Positions 50,919-60,215 are shown, counted from the first letter of the stretch. The stretch: DNA of 62,102 bases from Geminicoccaceae bacterium (GCA_020445645.1 JAGRGG010000075.1:1-62102), one strand, 5' to 3'. The notes: generated by a model not told the origin, from the letters alone. Made by a program: numbers and translations.

Positions 50919-51128
50919 AGCACCGTCCCGAAGGTTACGGGGCCGCCCGGACCAGGAGCCGGAGTCCGGGCGGCACCCTTTCAGGAACGTCGGCGTCTTG
51001 GCTTCGGCCGCCGCCCCTGGCGACCCGCACGGCTGTGCGGGGCTGAGGTCAAGCTAGACCAGAGAGATGAAGATGCGGTTAAGCCCGCCCGGTTCGGGCC
51101 GGCGCGGACCCGGCGTGCACGCCGACGG

Positions 51129-52211
51129 TCAGGAGGCGCCGGCGAAGAGGTGACCGGCGGACGCGGGCCAGACGAGGCGCGCTTCGGTTCCGGAGGTCAG
51201 GCCGGCGTCGATGCCGGATGCGATCGGCATCCGCACGCCGATCTGCTGGCGCCAGGGTGCCTGGACGAGGAAGTGCAGGCTGTCGCCGAGATAGGTGACG
51301 TCGTCGATGCGGACCGGGACGCCGCCCGTGGACGCCGTTTCGAGCCGCAGGCGCTCGGGCCGGACCATGAGGGCGCAGGATTCTCCGGCGCCCAGGCGCT
51401 GATGCATCCGCACGCCCGTGAGGCGGGTGCCGTCGGGGAGCCGGACCGCCGCCGCGTCGCCCTCGCCGCGCTCCATCTCGGCGGGGAGGAAGTTGGAGCT
51501 GCCGATGAACCCGGCGACGAAGCCGGTGGCCGGGTTCTCGTAGAGGTCGCGGCCGGTGCCGGTCTGCTCGATCCGGCCCCGGTTGAACACGGCGATGCGG
51601 TCGGAGAGGCGAAGCGCCTCCTCCTGGTCGTGGGTGACGTAGAGGATGGTGACGCCGGTCTCCTTGTGGATGCGGCGGATCTCCAACTGGATCTTTTCGC
51701 GCAGCTTCTTGTCGAGCGCCGAGAGCGGTTCGTCCATGAGCAGCACCGGGGGGTCGTAGGCGAGGGCTCGCGCCAGCGCCACCCGCTGCTGCTGGCCGCC
51801 CGAGAGCTGGCCCGGCATCCGCCCGCCCATGCCGTCGAGCCGGACGAGCGCGAGCATCCGCGCCACCTTGGCGTCGATCTCGGCATCCTTCCGGCGGCGC
51901 ACGCGCAGGGGGAAGGCCACGTTCTCGGCGACGCTCAGGTGGGGAAAGAGCGTGTAGCGCTGGAACACCATGCCGATATTGCGCTTGTGCGACGGCACGG
52001 CGAGGAGCGACCTGCCGTCCAGGAGGACCTCGCCCGAGGTGGGCGGCTGGAAGCCGGCGATGGCGTAGAGGGTCGTGCTCTTGCCGGAGCCGGAGGGCCC
52101 GAGGAAGGTGAGGAACTCGCCTTTGGCGACTTCGAGCGTCACGTCCTCGACGGCGACGACCGGGCCGAAGGTCTTCCTGATGCCCTTGATGTCGAGGAAG
52201 GGGCGGGTCAT
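51129..52211 (-). CDS. ABC transporter ATP-binding protein, PotA-like
   Basis: A 360-residue ATPase of the spermidine/putrescine (PotA) importer type. Walker [10 protein letters not shown] is at 38-46, signature LSGGQQQR at 136-143, Walker B LLMDE at 157-161, and the switch histidine in [16 protein letters not shown]_2 domain follows (about 280-355). Its ATG overlaps the stop of the second permease (ATGA). It is the last gene of a nine-gene operon and energises the PotBCD-like components encoded just upstream. The substrate is probably not a classical polyamine, given the catabolic genes in the operon. Confidence 0.92.
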   Translation of the reverse strand: MTRPFLDIKGIRKTFGPVVAVEDVTLEVAKGEFLTFLGPSGSGKSTTLYAIAGFQPPTSGEVLLDGRSLLAVPSHKRNIGMVFQRYTLFPHLSVAENVAFPLRVRRRKDAEIDAKVARMLALVRLDGMGGRMPGQLSGGQQQRVALARALAYDPPVLLMDEPLSALDKKLREKIQLEIRRIHKETGVTILYVTHDQEEALRLSDRIAVFNRGRIEQTGTGRDLYENPATGFVAGFIGSSNFLPAEMERGEGDAAAVRLPDGTRLTGVRMHQRLGAGESCALMVRPERLRLETASTGGVPVRIDDVTYLGDSLHFLVQAPWRQQIGVRMPIASGIDAGLTSGTEARLVWPASAGHLFAGAS

Positions 52212-53008
52212 CGGCGGCTCCCGCGGCGGACGAGGGCGGCCGCCGCCATGAGGACGAGGGTGAGGAGAACGAGGAGCGACGAGGCGGCGGCGATCACCGG
52301 CGAGAGGTCCTGCCGCAGCACGCCCCAGATCCGCACCGGGAAGGTCTGGAGGGTGGGGCTCGCCATGAAGATGGCGACGATGACCTCGTCCCAGGAGACG
52401 AGGAACGAGAACACGGCGGCGCCGAACAGGCCGAGCTTGAGGGCCGGCAGCGTCACCCGGAGCTTCGCCTCGAACGGGTGCGCGCCGCAGACCACGGCCG
52501 CGTCCTCGATCGCCTTGTCGAAGCCCTCCAGCGCGCCCGTGATCGAGATGATCGAGAAGGGCAGCGCCAGGATCAGGTGGCCGATGACGAACCCTGCGAG
52601 CGTGCCGTTGAGGCCGACGCGCAGGAACAGGGCGTAGAGGGCGACCGCGAGGACGACGACCGGCAGGATCATCGGCGTGAGGAAGAAGGCGCGCAGAACC
52701 TCGCGGCCGGGAAAGCGGCCGCGGACGAGGCCGAAGGCGGCGAGCAGGCCGAGCAGCACCGAGGCGACGGTGACGAGCGCCGCCACCTTGAAGCTGGTCA
52801 GGATCGAGTCCAGCCAGCGGGGGTCGGCCAGGAGTTCCTGATACCAGCGCAGGGTCCATGCGGGGGGCGGGAACTGGAGCCAGCGCGAGGAGCCGAAGGA
52901 CAGCGCCACGATGAACAGGACCGGCAGGAGGAGGAACGCCGCCACCAGGACGCCCCAGAGGACGAGGATCCAGCGGAGCGCCCCCATGCGCTCGAAGGTG
53001 AGCAGCAT
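52208..53008 (-). CDS. ABC transporter permease, PotC-like
   Basis: A 266-residue inner-membrane subunit with six transmembrane helices and the binding-protein-dependent EAA loop (AAVVCGAHPFEAKLRVTLPA), which docks with the ATPase. It opens MLLTFERMGALRWILVLWGV. The start overlaps the stop of the first permease (TGATG) and its own stop overlaps the ATPase start, so all three are translationally coupled. Confidence 0.92.
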   Translation of the reverse strand: MLLTFERMGALRWILVLWGVLVAAFLLLPVLFIVALSFGSSRWLQFPPPAWTLRWYQELLADPRWLDSILTSFKVAALVTVASVLLGLLAAFGLVRGRFPGREVLRAFFLTPMILPVVVLAVALYALFLRVGLNGTLAGFVIGHLILALPFSIISITGALEGFDKAIEDAAVVCGAHPFEAKLRVTLPALKLGLFGAAVFSFLVSWDEVIVAIFMASPTLQTFPVRIWGVLRQDLSPVIAAASSLLVLLTLVLMAAAALVRRGSRR

Positions 53009-53904
53009 CAGCCGGCCCCGCCGGCGGTCATGCGGCCGGACCCCAGGAACCGCACCTGGAGGGCGTAGAGGGCGAGGGTGACGACGAGGAGGACGAAGGC
53101 GGCGGCCCCGCCCATGCCCCAGTCGAGCAGCGACTGGACGAGCTGGGCGATCAGTTCGGCCAGCATCATGGTGGAAGCGCCGCCGAGGAGGGCCGGGGTG
53201 ACGAAGTAGCCGAGCGACATCACGAAGACCATGAGCGAGCCGGCGGCGACGCCGGGCAAAGAGAGGGGCAGGAGGACGCGGCGGAACGCCTGCCAGCGGT
53301 TGGCGCCGCACAGGGAAGCCGCCTGGAGGACGGCGGGGTCGATCGCGCGCAGGGTCGCGTGCAGGGGCAGGATGACGAAGGGCAGCATGATGTAGGTCAT
53401 GCCGATGGTGACGCCCGCGAGGTTTCGGATGAGCGGCAGAGGGGCGTCGATCAGGCCCACGTCCATGAGCGCGCGGTTGATGACGCCGGTGCGCTGGAGG
53501 AGCACCATCCAGGCGTAGGTGCGGGCGAGGAGGTTGGTCCACATCGAAAGGAGGATGACGCCGAACAGGAAGGCCGCCCAGCGGCCGGGGAGAACCGCGA
53601 GCAGCCACGCGACGGGAAAGCCCGCGAGCAGCGAGGCCAGGGTGACGACGCCGGCCACGGTGAAGGTGTTGAGGAACACCTGCGCGTAGGTCGGCGTGGT
53701 CAGCAGCTTGGCGAAGTTCTCCAGCCCCGGCGTCGGTTCGAGCACGCTGCGCAAAAGGAGCGCCACGACCGGGAGGACGAAGAAGAAGGCGAGCAGCAGG
53801 AAGGCGGGCAGGACGTAGCCGAGCCCGTCCCATCGCCTTAGGCTCGGCGCACGGCCCGCCGCCGGGAGGCCGTGCGCCGGCATCGTCGACGGGCCGTGCG
53901 CCAT
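53008..53904 (-). CDS. ABC transporter permease, PotB-like
   Basis: A 298-residue permease with six transmembrane helices. The EAA loop is AASLCGANRWQAFRRVLLPL, followed by PGVAAGSLMVFVMSLGYFVT. It has a longer cytoplasmic N-terminus (MAHGPSTMPAHGLPAAGR) than usual, so translation may start at the internal ATG eight codons in. The gene begins 3 nt after the binding-protein stop. It pairs with the PotC-like protein as a heterodimer. Confidence 0.92.
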   Translation of the reverse strand: MAHGPSTMPAHGLPAAGRAPSLRRWDGLGYVLPAFLLLAFFFVLPVVALLLRSVLEPTPGLENFAKLLTTPTYAQVFLNTFTVAGVVTLASLLAGFPVAWLLAVLPGRWAAFLFGVILLSMWTNLLARTYAWMVLLQRTGVINRALMDVGLIDAPLPLIRNLAGVTIGMTYIMLPFVILPLHATLRAIDPAVLQAASLCGANRWQAFRRVLLPLSLPGVAAGSLMVFVMSLGYFVTPALLGGASTMMLAELIAQLVQSLLDWGMGGAAAFVLLVVTLALYALQVRFLGSGRMTAGGAG

Positions 53905-53907
53905 CGC

Positions 53908-54918
53908 CTACTGCGCCTGCCAAGCGTACCAGCGGTCGGCGATCTCGCCCCGGTGGTCGGCCCAGTACGCCATGTCGAGGTCGATCTGCCCCTCGGTGTG
54001 CTGGTCGGGGAGGCCCTTGACCGTCGCCTCGTCCATCAGCTTCTGCGCCGCCGGGGTGACGGGCGCGTAGGCCGTGAGTTCGGCCAGCTTCGCCTGCCCC
54101 TCGGGGCTCGTCGCCCGGGCCAGGAACTGCATGGCGAGGTCCTTGTGCTTCGCCCCCTTGGGCACGACCAGCATGTCGGCGGCGGTGAGGTTCTGCGCCC
54201 AGGAGATGCCGACCGGGGCGCCTTCCTGCTGGAGGGCGTAGAGGCGCCCGTTCCAGAACTGGCCGAGCGAGGCTTCGCCCGAGGCGAGAAGCTGCTGCGA
54301 CTCGGCGCCCGAGCCCCACCAGACGATGTCGCCCTTGATGGCGTCGAGCTTGGCGAACGCGCGGTCGAGGTCGAGCGGGTAGAGGTCCTTCGGCGCCACG
54401 CCGTCGGCGAGGAGCGCGATCTCGAGGGCGCCCGGCGCCGACCACTTGTAGAAGGCGCGCTTGCCGGGGTGCTTGTCCGTGTCGAACACGTCCGCCCACG
54501 AGGCCGGCGGCTCGCTCGAAGCGCCCTCGTTGTAGCCGAGCACGAACGAATAGTAGAAGCTGCCGACGGCGTGGTCGGTGACGAAGCGGGGGTCGATCGC
54601 CTTCCGGTCGACGACGTTGAAGTCGACCGGCTCGACCAGCCCTTCCTTCGCCGCCTGGACCGCGAAGTCGTACTCGACGTCGACCACGTCCCAGACCGGG
54701 CTGCCGGCCTCGACCATCGCCTTGAGCTTGCCGTAGTCGGTGGGGCCGTCCATGAGGACGTTGACGCCCGCGTGGTCCGCCGCGAACGGCACCGCCCACG
54801 CCTCCTGCTGCGCGTCCTGCGTCGTCCCGCCCCAGCTCGTGAACACCATGTCCTCGGCCAGCGCCGGGCCGGCGGCGAAGAGCGCCATCGCCGTGCCCAG
54901 GATCAGTTTCGTCCGCAT
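53908..54918 (-). CDS. ABC transporter substrate-binding protein, PotD-like
   Basis: A 336-residue periplasmic protein with a signal peptide (MRTKLILGTAMALFAAGPALA, cleaved before EDMVF) and the PotD-family opening VFTSWGGTTQDAQQEAW. Other marks are VWDVVDVEYDFAVQAAKEGL, VGSFYYSFVLGYN and DIVWWGSGAESQQLLASGEA. The type includes polyamine, mannopine and aminoethylphosphonate binders, so a cationic or amino-bearing ligand is likely but not proven. GGAGG lies 7 nt before ATG 54918. Confidence 0.92.
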   Translation of the reverse strand: MRTKLILGTAMALFAAGPALAEDMVFTSWGGTTQDAQQEAWAVPFAADHAGVNVLMDGPTDYGKLKAMVEAGSPVWDVVDVEYDFAVQAAKEGLVEPVDFNVVDRKAIDPRFVTDHAVGSFYYSFVLGYNEGASSEPPASWADVFDTDKHPGKRAFYKWSAPGALEIALLADGVAPKDLYPLDLDRAFAKLDAIKGDIVWWGSGAESQQLLASGEASLGQFWNGRLYALQQEGAPVGISWAQNLTAADMLVVPKGAKHKDLAMQFLARATSPEGQAKLAELTAYAPVTPAAQKLMDEATVKGLPDQHTEGQIDLDMAYWADHRGEIADRWYAWQAQ

Positions 54919-54947
54919 CGTTCGGCCTCCTTTGGGGGTAAGCACGG

Positions 54948-55262
54948 TCAGGCCAGCGGCGAGAAGGCCGCGGGCTTCATGATCTTCGTCTCCATCGTCT
55001 CGATCAGCGCCTGGATCTTCGGCGAGAACGCCCGCCACGCGGGGTCGGCGGCGAGCGAGGCGCGGCGCCGCTCGCGGTCGTCGAGGCCTTCGTAGGCCCA
55101 GACGTGGACGATCTGGTTGAGGGGGCCGATCTCGGAGACGAAGTAGCCGACGAGGTTCTCCAGGTGCCGGCGCTGGATGGCGATCCCCTCCTCGCCGACG
55201 AGGCGGAGGTACTCGGGCGCGGCGCCGGTCTTCAGGCGGTAGGTGCGGATCTCGTAGAGCAT
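54948..55262 (-). CDS. NIPSNAP family protein
   Basis: A 104-residue ferredoxin-like (dimeric alpha+beta barrel) protein, MLYEIRTYRLKTGAAPEYLR at the start and IVHVWAYEGLDDRERRRASL in the middle, both hallmarks of NIPSNAP. Biochemical function is unknown in bacteria; many lie in catabolic operons beside oxygenases and dehydrogenases, as here. It begins 11 nt after the aldehyde dehydrogenase stop. Confidence 0.9.
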   Translation of the reverse strand: MLYEIRTYRLKTGAAPEYLRLVGEEGIAIQRRHLENLVGYFVSEIGPLNQIVHVWAYEGLDDRERRRASLAADPAWRAFSPKIQALIETMETKIMKPAAFSPLA

Positions 55263-55273
55263 CGGCCGCTCCT

Positions 55274-56746
55274 TCAGCGCATCACGAAGGGGTCGGGGAT
55301 CGGGTCGTCGGACGTCCTGATCCAGACCGACTTCGTGCGGGTGTAGTCCTGGACCGATTGAAGCCCGCCCTCGCGGCCGAGTCCCGACAGGCCGTAGCCG
55401 CCGAACGGCACGATCGGCGAGATGGCGCGGTAGGTGTTCACCCAGACGACCCCGGCCCGAAGGGCGCGGATCAGCCTGTGGCCGCGGGCGAGGTCGCGGG
55501 TGAAGACGCCGGAAGCAAGGCCGTAGCCCGTGCCGTTGGCGAGCCGCACCGCCTCGGCCTCGTCGTCGAACGCGAGCACGCTCAGGACCGGGCCGAACAG
55601 TTCCTCCTGCACGCAGGCCGCCCCCGGGTCGTCGCAGTCGAGGATGGTCGGTTGGTAGTAGAAGCCGCCGCGTCCCTCGATCCGGCCGCCCCCGGTGACG
55701 AGCCGGGCACCCTGCTCCTGGCTTCGCGCCACCACCCGCTCGACGTGCTCGAGCTGACGGCGCGTGGCGAGCGGTCCCATCTCGGTGGCCGCGTCCTGCG
55801 GGTCGCCGACGCGCACGGCCTCGGCCTTGGCCTTGAGCGCGTCGAGCAGTTCGGCCTTCAGGCCCCGCTGCACGAGGAGTCGGGAGCCGGCGACGCAGCT
55901 TTGCCCGGACGCCGCGAAGATGCCGGCGACGACGGCGTTGGCGGCACTCGCCACGTCGGCGTCGTCGAAGACGAGGACGGGCGACTTGCCGCCCAGCTCC
56001 AGCGTGGTCATCGCAAGGTTCTCGGCCGTGTTGCGCACCACCTGCCGCGCCGTCGCCGGCCCGCCGGTGAAGGCGACGCGCGATACCAGGGGATGACTGG
56101 TCAGCGTGGCGCCGCAGGCGGGACCGAAGCCGGTGACGACGTTGACGACGCCCTTGGGGAACCCCGCCGCCTCGATCAGGCGGGCGAAGGCGAGGAGGGG
56201 GGCGGGGCCGTCCTCGGACGCCTTGACGACGACGGTGCAGCCGGCGGCGAGCGCCGGCCCCAGCTTCACCGCCGTGAGGAAGAGCTGCGAGTTCCAGGGC
56301 ACGACGGCGGCGACGACGCCGATCGGCTCGCGGCGCGCGTAGGCCTCCATGTCGGGCTTGTCGACCAAGAAGTGGGCACCCTCGACCTTGTCGGCGAGCC
56401 CGGCGAAGTAGCGGTAGTACTCGGCCGTGTAGCCGGCCTGGGCGCCCGTCTCGCGGATGATCTTGCCGGTGTCCCGCGTCTCCAGGCGGGCGAGGTCGGG
56501 GGCCTTCTCGGCCAGGAGGTCGGCCAGCTTCCAGAGCAGCTTGCCGCGCGCGCCCGCCGTGAGCCCGGCCCATTCGGGGGCGTGCAAGGCCCTGTGCGCC
56601 GCCTCGACGGCCTCGGCGGTTTCCTCGGCCGTCGCGGCCGGCATCAGCGCCCAGGGCTCGCCCGTGGCGGGATCGACGCTCTCGAAGGTCTCGGTTCCCT
56701 CGGAAAACCGCCCGTCGATCAGGTGCTCGAAGCGTTGCAGCGTCAT
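55274..56746 (-). CDS. NAD(P)-dependent aldehyde dehydrogenase
   Basis: A 490-residue cytoplasmic enzyme of the ALDH superfamily. Catalytic residues are N152 (VVPWN), E250 (TTLELGGKSP) and the nucleophile C284 (ASGQSCVAGSR). The closest style is betaine/4-aminobutyraldehyde-like ALDHs (LIDGRFSEGTETFESVDPAT at the start, GREGGLQSVQDYTRTKSVW near the end). It presumably oxidises an aldehyde formed by the monooxygenase encoded upstream. ATG 56746 follows GGAGAG. It is separated by 23 nt from the monooxygenase gene. Confidence 0.94.
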   Translation of the reverse strand: MTLQRFEHLIDGRFSEGTETFESVDPATGEPWALMPAATAEETAEAVEAAHRALHAPEWAGLTAGARGKLLWKLADLLAEKAPDLARLETRDTGKIIRETGAQAGYTAEYYRYFAGLADKVEGAHFLVDKPDMEAYARREPIGVVAAVVPWNSQLFLTAVKLGPALAAGCTVVVKASEDGPAPLLAFARLIEAAGFPKGVVNVVTGFGPACGATLTSHPLVSRVAFTGGPATARQVVRNTAENLAMTTLELGGKSPVLVFDDADVASAANAVVAGIFAASGQSCVAGSRLLVQRGLKAELLDALKAKAEAVRVGDPQDAATEMGPLATRRQLEHVERVVARSQEQGARLVTGGGRIEGRGGFYYQPTILDCDDPGAACVQEELFGPVLSVLAFDDEAEAVRLANGTGYGLASGVFTRDLARGHRLIRALRAGVVWVNTYRAISPIVPFGGYGLSGLGREGGLQSVQDYTRTKSVWIRTSDDPIPDPFVMR

Positions 56747-56769
56747 GCCCGTCTCTCCTGCCGCGTCCT

Positions 56770-57807
56770 TCAGGCGAAGGCCGGCATGACTTCCTTGATG
56801 AACAGGTCGAGCGAGCGCCGCTTGCGCCCGAAATCCATCAGGCTGTCGATCCACACCGCGTACTGGTCGACGCCGAGTTCCTCCGCCCGCCGCAGCCGCG
56901 CGATCACCCGCTCCGGCGTGCCGATGACGAGCTGCTCCTTCATCCGCTCCGGGGCGTACATCGCCTGCGCTTCGATCTCGGCCTCGGTGAGGGGCTCGAT
57001 GAAGCCCTGGCGGATCGGCCGCTCGTTCTTGAACCACGCGCCGAAATAGGCGTAGTAGCGCGACATCGCCCTGGCGATCTCGTCCGTCCCGGCCTCGTTC
57101 TCGGCGACGAAGGTGTGCCGCAGCAGCATGAGGCGGGGGCGAGGGGTGTCGGGGTGCGCGGCGCAGGCCTTCCTGAAGCGCTCGGCCAGGGTTTCCACCT
57201 CTCCGTCGCCCTGCCAGAGCGGCGTCACCTGGACGTTGCAGCCGTTGGCGACGGCGAAGTCGTGCGAGGACGGGTCGCGCGCCGCGATCCAGATCGGCGG
57301 GTGCGGTTCCTGCACGGGCTTGGGGGACGCCGTCGTGCTCGGGAACGACCAGCAGGCGCCCTCGTGGGCGTAATCGCCCTGCCACAGCCCCTTGAGCGCC
57401 GGGACCATCTCGCGCAGGTGCCGGCTCCCTTCCGGCCCCGGCATCCCGCCGGCCAGCCGGTCGAACTCGAACTGGTAGGCGCCGCGGGCGAGGCCGAGGT
57501 CGAGCCGGCCGCCGCTGAGGAGGTCGACGAGCGCCGCTTCGCCGGCCAGCTTGATCGGGTGCCAGAAGGGGGCGACGATCGTGCCCGTGCCGAGCCGGAC
57601 GCGCTCGGTGCGCCGGGCGAGGTCGGCGAGGTAGATGAAGGGGTTGGGGGCGATCGTGAACTCCATCCCGTGGTGCTCGCCGATCCAGACCGCCTCCATC
57701 CCGCCGGCCTCGGCCATCAGCGCGAGGTCGACGAGGTTTCGGTGCAGCTCGGCGTGGCCCACGGCCGGGTCGGCACGCTCCATGTGGACGAAGAGCGAGA
57801 ACTTCAT
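56770..57807 (-). CDS. Luciferase-like flavin-dependent monooxygenase
   Basis: A 345-residue bacterial-luciferase-family (LLM) protein that uses reduced flavin and O2. The TIM-barrel landmarks are MEAVWIGEHHGMEFTIAPNP, VRLGTGTIVAPFWHPIKLAG, LSGGRLDLGLARGAYQFEFD and PPIWIAARDPSSHDFA. Reduced flavin is probably supplied by the reductase domain of the fusion protein encoded immediately upstream, whose stop overlaps this start (ATGA). The substrate is unknown. RutA, which opens the uracil ring, belongs to the same superfamily. Confidence 0.92.
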   Translation of the reverse strand: MKFSLFVHMERADPAVGHAELHRNLVDLALMAEAGGMEAVWIGEHHGMEFTIAPNPFIYLADLARRTERVRLGTGTIVAPFWHPIKLAGEAALVDLLSGGRLDLGLARGAYQFEFDRLAGGMPGPEGSRHLREMVPALKGLWQGDYAHEGACWSFPSTTASPKPVQEPHPPIWIAARDPSSHDFAVANGCNVQVTPLWQGDGEVETLAERFRKACAAHPDTPRPRLMLLRHTFVAENEAGTDEIARAMSRYYAYFGAWFKNERPIRQGFIEPLTEAEIEAQAMYAPERMKEQLVIGTPERVIARLRRAEELGVDQYAVWIDSLMDFGRKRRSLDLFIKEVMPAFA

Positions 57808-59528
57808 GGCGCCCTCTCCAGCGTCCTGACCGTGCCCTTGCTCGCGTCGCCGGCGTAGACCCCGAAGATGTCCCGCTCGCGCTCGCCGACGTAGCGGCGC
57901 AGCATCGCGCGCGCGGCGTCGTCGGGCAGGTCGTCCCAGGGGATGTCGGCGAAGGGGACGAATCGCGCCCTCTTCGGGTCGGGCTCGCCGCCCCGGCTCT
58001 CGCCCCGGTAGTAGACCCAGAGCGTTCCGTCCCCTGCGTCCTCGAAGACCGCGAAGAGAAAGCCGATCTCGACCTCGAGGCCGAGCGCGGCGAGGAGCCC
58101 GGTGAGCGAGCGCTCGCCCCCCCGGTCGAAGCTGGCGGCGTTCGGCAGGGTCCAGCCGCCGGACCCCTTGGGCAGGAGGAGGACGGCGCCGTCGCGCTCG
58201 ACGACGGCGCCGATCCGGCGGCGCTCGGCGTCGAGGGCGTCCCCCGACAGGCCGAAGGTCACGTAGCTGCCCCGGCAGTAGCCGAGCGGGCCGTGGCCCG
58301 CCTCGCCGAACGCCTGCACCCGGCCGATGAGGACGACGTGGTCGCCCGCGTCCACGACCTCGTGCAGGGTGCAGTCGAGCCACGCGGCGACCCCCTCGAT
58401 CACCGGGGCGCCCGTCGCCTCCGGGCGCCAGGGGACGCCCGCGAAGCGGTCCGCCGCGCGCGCGGCGAAGGCGTCGGAGACCCGGCGCTGGTCGGTCGCC
58501 AGGATGTTGACCGCGTAGCGGCCGGCGTTGCTGAAAACCTCGCAGGCCGACGCCGCCTTGGCGAGGCAGACGAGGACCAAGGGCGGGTCGAGCGAGACCG
58601 AGGTGAAGGAGTTGGCGGTAAAGCCCCTCGGCGTCCCGGCCGCGTCCAGGGTCGTCACCACCGTGACGCCGGTGAGGAAGGCGCCGAGCGCCCGGCGCAG
58701 CCCGCGCGGGTCGAGCGCCGGCGCCGCGTGCCGCGCCATCGCGTCGCGCAGCAGCCGGTTGACCCGTTCCGGGGCGGCGAGCGCCATCATGTGCCGCTCG
58801 CCCTCCAGCACCGGCGATTCGCCCAAGGGCGCCGCCTCGGCCATCCGCCGCGACATCAGGGGCGTCGAGTTCGGGTCGAGGCTGCCGGTGGCGAAGACCG
58901 CCGGCACGGCCAAGGCTTGCAGCCTGCCGGCGAAGCGGTCGTCCGACGTTGCGAACACCCGGTAGGCGGTGGCGTAGCCTTCGGGGTCGACCCCTTCGAG
59001 GAGGCGCCGCGCCGCGTCCCGCGCCGCCGCCTGCCCCGCGTCGGGCGCTGGGCCGAACCAGCGGTCGAGCGTGGCCCCGACCGCCGCCGGCCCCCGCCCG
59101 CGCAGCGCCGCCGCCCGCGCCTCGACCGCCCGCCGGCCCTCAAGGTCGCGCTCGTAGACGGTGTTGAGGGCGACGAGCAGGCGGACGCGCTTCGGGCACC
59201 GCAGCGCGAGGCCGATGGCAACGAGCCCGCCCATCGAGTGGCCGATCACGACGGCGGGGCCGATCGCCAGCCGGTCGAGCAGGCGCTCCAACTGGTCGAC
59301 GTAGTCGTCGAGGTCGGCGCCCTCCGGCGCCGGGGCGCTCCCGCCGTGGCCCAGGAAGTCGTAGGTCAGCACGCGGTGGTCGCGCGACAGGTCGGCGGCC
59401 TGCGCCTCCCAGACCTCCTTGCCCATGCCGACGCCGTGGACGAGGACGACGGGCGGTCCCTCGCCGGCGAGTCTGTAGGCCGTGCCGTCGATGTTGCCGC
59501 CGTCCTCGGGGCCGCCCTCAGGCGGCAT
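57804..59528 (-). CDS. Fusion: alpha/beta hydrolase, flavin reductase, Nudix-like domain
   Basis: A 574-residue three-domain protein. Residues 15-265 are an alpha/beta hydrolase with GHSMGG (Ser98), Asp218 (GSLDPN) and His246 (GERHMM). Residues 275-430 are an FMN reductase domain of the HpaC/RutF type (LGAFLTGVTVVTTLDAAGTP, GFTANSFTSVSLDPPLVLVC). Residues 435-550 look like a Nudix fold (IGAVVERDGAVLLLPKGSGG, then WTLPNAASF) but lack the REx2EE Nudix box, so that domain is probably non-catalytic. Two enzymes that act around an LLM monooxygenase are thus joined in one chain. The start overlaps the stop of the DUF1185 gene by 11 nt. There is no sign of a frameshift joining separate genes. Confidence 0.85.
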   Translation of the reverse strand: MPPEGGPEDGGNIDGTAYRLAGEGPPVVLVHGVGMGKEVWEAQAADLSRDHRVLTYDFLGHGGSAPAPEGADLDDYVDQLERLLDRLAIGPAVVIGHSMGGLVAIGLALRCPKRVRLLVALNTVYERDLEGRRAVEARAAALRGRGPAAVGATLDRWFGPAPDAGQAAARDAARRLLEGVDPEGYATAYRVFATSDDRFAGRLQALAVPAVFATGSLDPNSTPLMSRRMAEAAPLGESPVLEGERHMMALAAPERVNRLLRDAMARHAAPALDPRGLRRALGAFLTGVTVVTTLDAAGTPRGFTANSFTSVSLDPPLVLVCLAKAASACEVFSNAGRYAVNILATDQRRVSDAFAARAADRFAGVPWRPEATGAPVIEGVAAWLDCTLHEVVDAGDHVVLIGRVQAFGEAGHGPLGYCRGSYVTFGLSGDALDAERRRIGAVVERDGAVLLLPKGSGGWTLPNAASFDRGGERSLTGLLAALGLEVEIGFLFAVFEDAGDGTLWVYYRGESRGGEPDPKRARFVPFADIPWDDLPDDAARAMLRRYVGERERDIFGVYAGDASKGTVRTLERAP

Positions 59529-60108
59529 CGGTCGCCCCCAGCTCCTTCAGGTCCTGGTAGCGGTCGCCGATGCGGTGGTGCGGGCGCCCGCCGATCGAGG
59601 CGCCGAGCGCCACCACGATCTCGTCCGCCGCCGGCGCGTCGCCGATCGTGAACTGGATCGTCAGGTAGTGCGAGCGCATCCCCTCGTCCCCCTTGTGCAT
59701 GAGGGGGATCACGATCGGGCAGCCGGGGCCGCCGCGGGTGTTGGTGAAGCTGAGGTAGCTCTTGGCGCCGACCGCCTTGCGGTAGTGGTTGCCGAAGCGC
59801 AGCGTGTGGATGAGCGCCGAGGCGTGCTCGATCTCGCCCGACGCCCCCACCACCGCCGCCTTGCCGTAGCCCTCGACCGCCTCGCCCGACCCCGCCATGC
59901 CGAGGATCCTGTCGGTCAGGAGCCGGCCGAGTTCGGGGGCGACCGCGTGGATCTCGGGCTTCAGGTCGTCGACGAAGCCGCGTCCCGCCCAAGGGTTCCG
60001 GATCACCGCCGCCGCCGCCATCAGCCGCAGCGGCGCCGCCGCCGCGCGCCCGCCCTCGATCAGGGTCGTCTCGTCGTAGGCGACCGTCTTGCGGATCTCG
60101 ACCGACAT
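59518..60108 (-). CDS. Amino acid synthesis family protein (DUF1185, PF06684)
   Basis: A 196-residue protein opening MSVEIRKTVAYDETTLIEGG. Diagnostic PF06684 stretches are AAAAVIRNPWAGRGFVDDL, GYGKAAVVGASGEIEHASAL and GGPGCPIVIPLMHKGDEGMR. The first structure of the family showed a chorismate-mutase-like fold and led to a proposed role in amino-acid metabolism; no reaction is firmly assigned to my knowledge. It is the first gene of the nine-gene operon, 108 bp from the divergent GntR gene, so it probably acts early in the pathway. Confidence 0.88.
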   Translation of the reverse strand: MSVEIRKTVAYDETTLIEGGRAAAAPLRLMAAAAVIRNPWAGRGFVDDLKPEIHAVAPELGRLLTDRILGMAGSGEAVEGYGKAAVVGASGEIEHASALIHTLRFGNHYRKAVGAKSYLSFTNTRGGPGCPIVIPLMHKGDEGMRSHYLTIQFTIGDAPAADEIVVALGASIGGRPHHRIGDRYQDLKELGATDAA

Positions 60109-60144
60109 GCGCCCTCCCTTCCAGGCATCATTCGTTGGCGGTCT

Positions 60145-60158
60145 TATGGTATACCGTA
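60145..60158. promoter_or_regulatory. Candidate GntR operator/promoter
   Basis: TATGGTATACCGTA has a perfect GGTATACC core with near-symmetric flanks, the style of FCD-type GntR operators. It stands between the divergent GntR gene and the nine-gene operon, within the only AT-rich part of the gap. Confidence 0.6.
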
Positions 60159-60215
60159 TTACGGCATGTCAAGTACCGCTTGACCGCCCGGCGCCGGGCG
60201 GGGAAAACCCGCCCC

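Noticed and set aside
50010-52637. An 875-residue plus-strand frame across the polymerase and transporter genes
   Set aside because: It spans an intergenic gap and two unrelated minus-strand genes, and its sequence is a low-information complement of both.
58216-58236. Possibility that the three-domain fusion is two genes joined by a missed stop
   Set aside because: The reading frame is continuous, codon use is even, and there is no internal start with a ribosome-binding site at the domain borders.
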